Below are positions 62,858-64,000 of a stretch of DNA of 64,000 bases, piece by piece. The notes beneath the pieces are model-generated. The model did not search any database, was not told where the DNA came from, and saw nothing but the letters and a program-made list of their open reading frames with translations. The stretch spans positions 1 through 64,000 of the forward strand of contig JAUNIX010000002.1 of NCBI GenBank assembly GCA_030523275.1, written 5' to 3'. Both the position numbers and the translations under genes were made by a program. Numbering within the stretch: position 1 is the first letter of the stretch; each line of letters opens with the position of its first letter. The stretch comes from Lachnospiraceae bacterium. Its GTDB lineage: Bacteria; Bacillota; Clostridia; Lachnospirales; Lachnospiraceae.

Positions 62858-64000
62858 TTAATTTTGCAGATGTTCTATAAAATCTTCATAGTTTCTGTTC
62901 TTGATCAAACGGGCTACACCCCGATCCTCAATTAAATGGCGATATAATTTTTTAAATACAACTTCCCAAATTTCATATTTATCTTTTGGAATATTTAGTA
63001 ATAACACCACTTGCACTTTTTCATTTTCCCAAACAATTGGTTTTCTAAGAATTAGAATCGCTACGACAGCCTCTTCTGTATTGTTCAGCAGAGCATGTGG
63101 CATTGCTACAAGACTTCCCAATTCCGTTGTGGCAATCTCTTCTCTTTTAAAAACAGACTGTTGCACATCTTTTGATATGTAACCTTTCTCCAACATGATG
63201 TCAGTAATATACGTTAATACCTGTTGTTTTTCTCTTAAATCGACATCTGCAAAAAATAATTCTTTACGAAAAATATCCTGATAACAAATGCCTGTATCAT
63301 TTTTACTATTGTTCAACACTTCCCGTAAGTTTTCCACATCAGAGTCTTTTAAAAACAAATGAATCTGCTTAATTTTGGGCGATTCAAAATTCTCTAATGG
63401 AACTGTTGTCAAAACCAAATCCACAGAATCAATCAACTCTTGTGTCACTTCCGATTTCGGACAATTTTTCACGATTTCAATTCTATTTTCAAAATTCTGC
63501 TCAATTTTTTCCTTCAACAATAATCCTGTTGCCGCACCAGCAATACAAACAATAATCGCCTTTTGGCATTTTCGGCTTTGATTAAGACCTTTTCTTTCCA
63601 ATGCTGCCCCAAAATGTATCGCTAAAAATCCAATTTCGTTTTCTTTCGTCTTGAGACTATGATTTTTTCCAATGACTTTAGCGGCTAAAACAGCTAACTC
63701 AAATGCTAACGGATACATATTTTTGATTGAATCTAAAAATTCATTGCGAATATTCATATCAAATCGTAGCCTTTGCAAAGTAGCTTCTAGATGCATCGCC
63801 AAACCATTGATTAATTGCTTATCATCTGACAAATCGATATCTGTTTCTTCCTTTATGGTCTGTAAAATCATTTTGATTTCATCTTTATATTCATAATCAT
63901 CCTCTGGATCATCAATAAAAAACCGTTGGCTGGAAATCAAATGTTGTGTCAAATAATAAACTTCATCACCAAAATCAACCTGAAATTCCTTTTGAATTCT
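62858..64000 (-). CDS. PRD-containing transcription antiterminator/activator, partial
   Basis: BglG/MtlR-type regulator, cut by the right window edge; the frame is open to the last base, and the TTG at 63952 is internal. Visible parts are a PTS-regulation domain (about the first 150 residues seen) with HLEATLQRL and NEIGFLAIHFGAALER, a IIB-like segment (VCIAGAATGLLL, about 150-240) and a C-terminal EIIA_2-like domain with a His in VAMPHALL. Phosphorylation by PTS proteins at these sites controls such regulators. It heads the operon and probably controls it. Confidence 0.88.
   Translation of the reverse strand, partial: RIQKEFQVDFGDEVYYLTQHLISSQRFFIDDPEDDYEYKDEIKMILQTIKEETDIDLSDDKQLINGLAMHLEATLQRLRFDMNIRNEFLDSIKNMYPLAFELAVLAAKVIGKNHSLKTKENEIGFLAIHFGAALERKGLNQSRKCQKAIIVCIAGAATGLLLKEKIEQNFENRIEIVKNCPKSEVTQELIDSVDLVLTTVPLENFESPKIKQIHLFLKDSDVENLREVLNNSKNDTGICYQDIFRKELFFADVDLREKQQVLTYITDIMLEKGYISKDVQQSVFKREEIATTELGSLVAMPHALLNNTEEAVVAILILRKPIVWENEKVQVVLLLNIPKDKYEIWEVVFKKLYRHLIEDRGVARLIKNRNYEDFIEHLQN

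Overview
The window reads as chromosomal core sequence of a low-GC, obligately anaerobic member of the Clostridia, most likely Lachnospiraceae. Pointers are HydF ([FeFe]-hydrogenase maturation), formate-tetrahydrofolate ligase, a single-chain PurL/PurQ fusion, SpoIIM-like and FtsK/SpoIIIE proteins, LuxS, a DUF6465-type small protein, AGGAGG ribosome binding sites and TTGACA/TATAAT promoters with 17-bp spacers. No prophage, insertion sequence, transposase or CRISPR array was seen. Most genes lie on the minus strand.

Left edge (1-9.9 kb): four evenly spaced minus-strand promoters with 5' hairpins lead into an rRNA-type leader running off the window, so an rRNA operon probably starts just outside. 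luxS diverges from them. An esterase-xth-ABC-F operon, a YoaK-type membrane protein, the SRP operon ylxM-ffh-rpsP-khpA (without the usual rimM-trmD-rplS) and a CNNM/CBS membrane protein follow.

9.9-27.7 kb: an SH3 membrane protein, purL, a pair of aspartoacylase-like proteins with complementary loss of active-site residues, a DUF1292 protein, a small unknown-UvrD helicase-hydF overlapping operon facing an aspA-like lyase, ptsHI, hflX, a TPR protein, hisF-hisH without other his genes, and a degenerate sirtuin-like protein.

27.8-44.4 kb: a two-component system, a DUF5685 protein, two small membrane proteins (one of 53 aa), cstA with two unknown genes, a probable structured RNA, tRNA-Gly(GCC), the telA/xpaC pair, an M20 amidohydrolase, a thioesterase, carbonic anhydrase, DegV, a eukaryotic-type glycogen branching enzyme and a SpoIIM-like protein.

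44.5-57.0 kb: a conserved clostridial housekeeping run, read right to left: ftsK, fhs, folD, rimO, pgsA, cinA, recA (with two LexA-like boxes), recX, rny, and a NUDIX hydrolase.

57.2-64 kb: a sugar-use operon: PRD antiterminator (cut by the window edge), ascorbate-family PTS IIA-IIB-IIC, a TPR protein, class II aldolase, P-loop kinase, PfkB sugar kinase and DeoC. Its substrate cannot be named from sequence.

The less ordinary signals are the tandem rRNA-type promoters, a candidate 210-nt RNA beside tRNA-Gly, terminators whose U-tracts are shared with perfect downstream palindromes, a three-way-junction element between fhs and folD, and the aspartoacylase-like pair.
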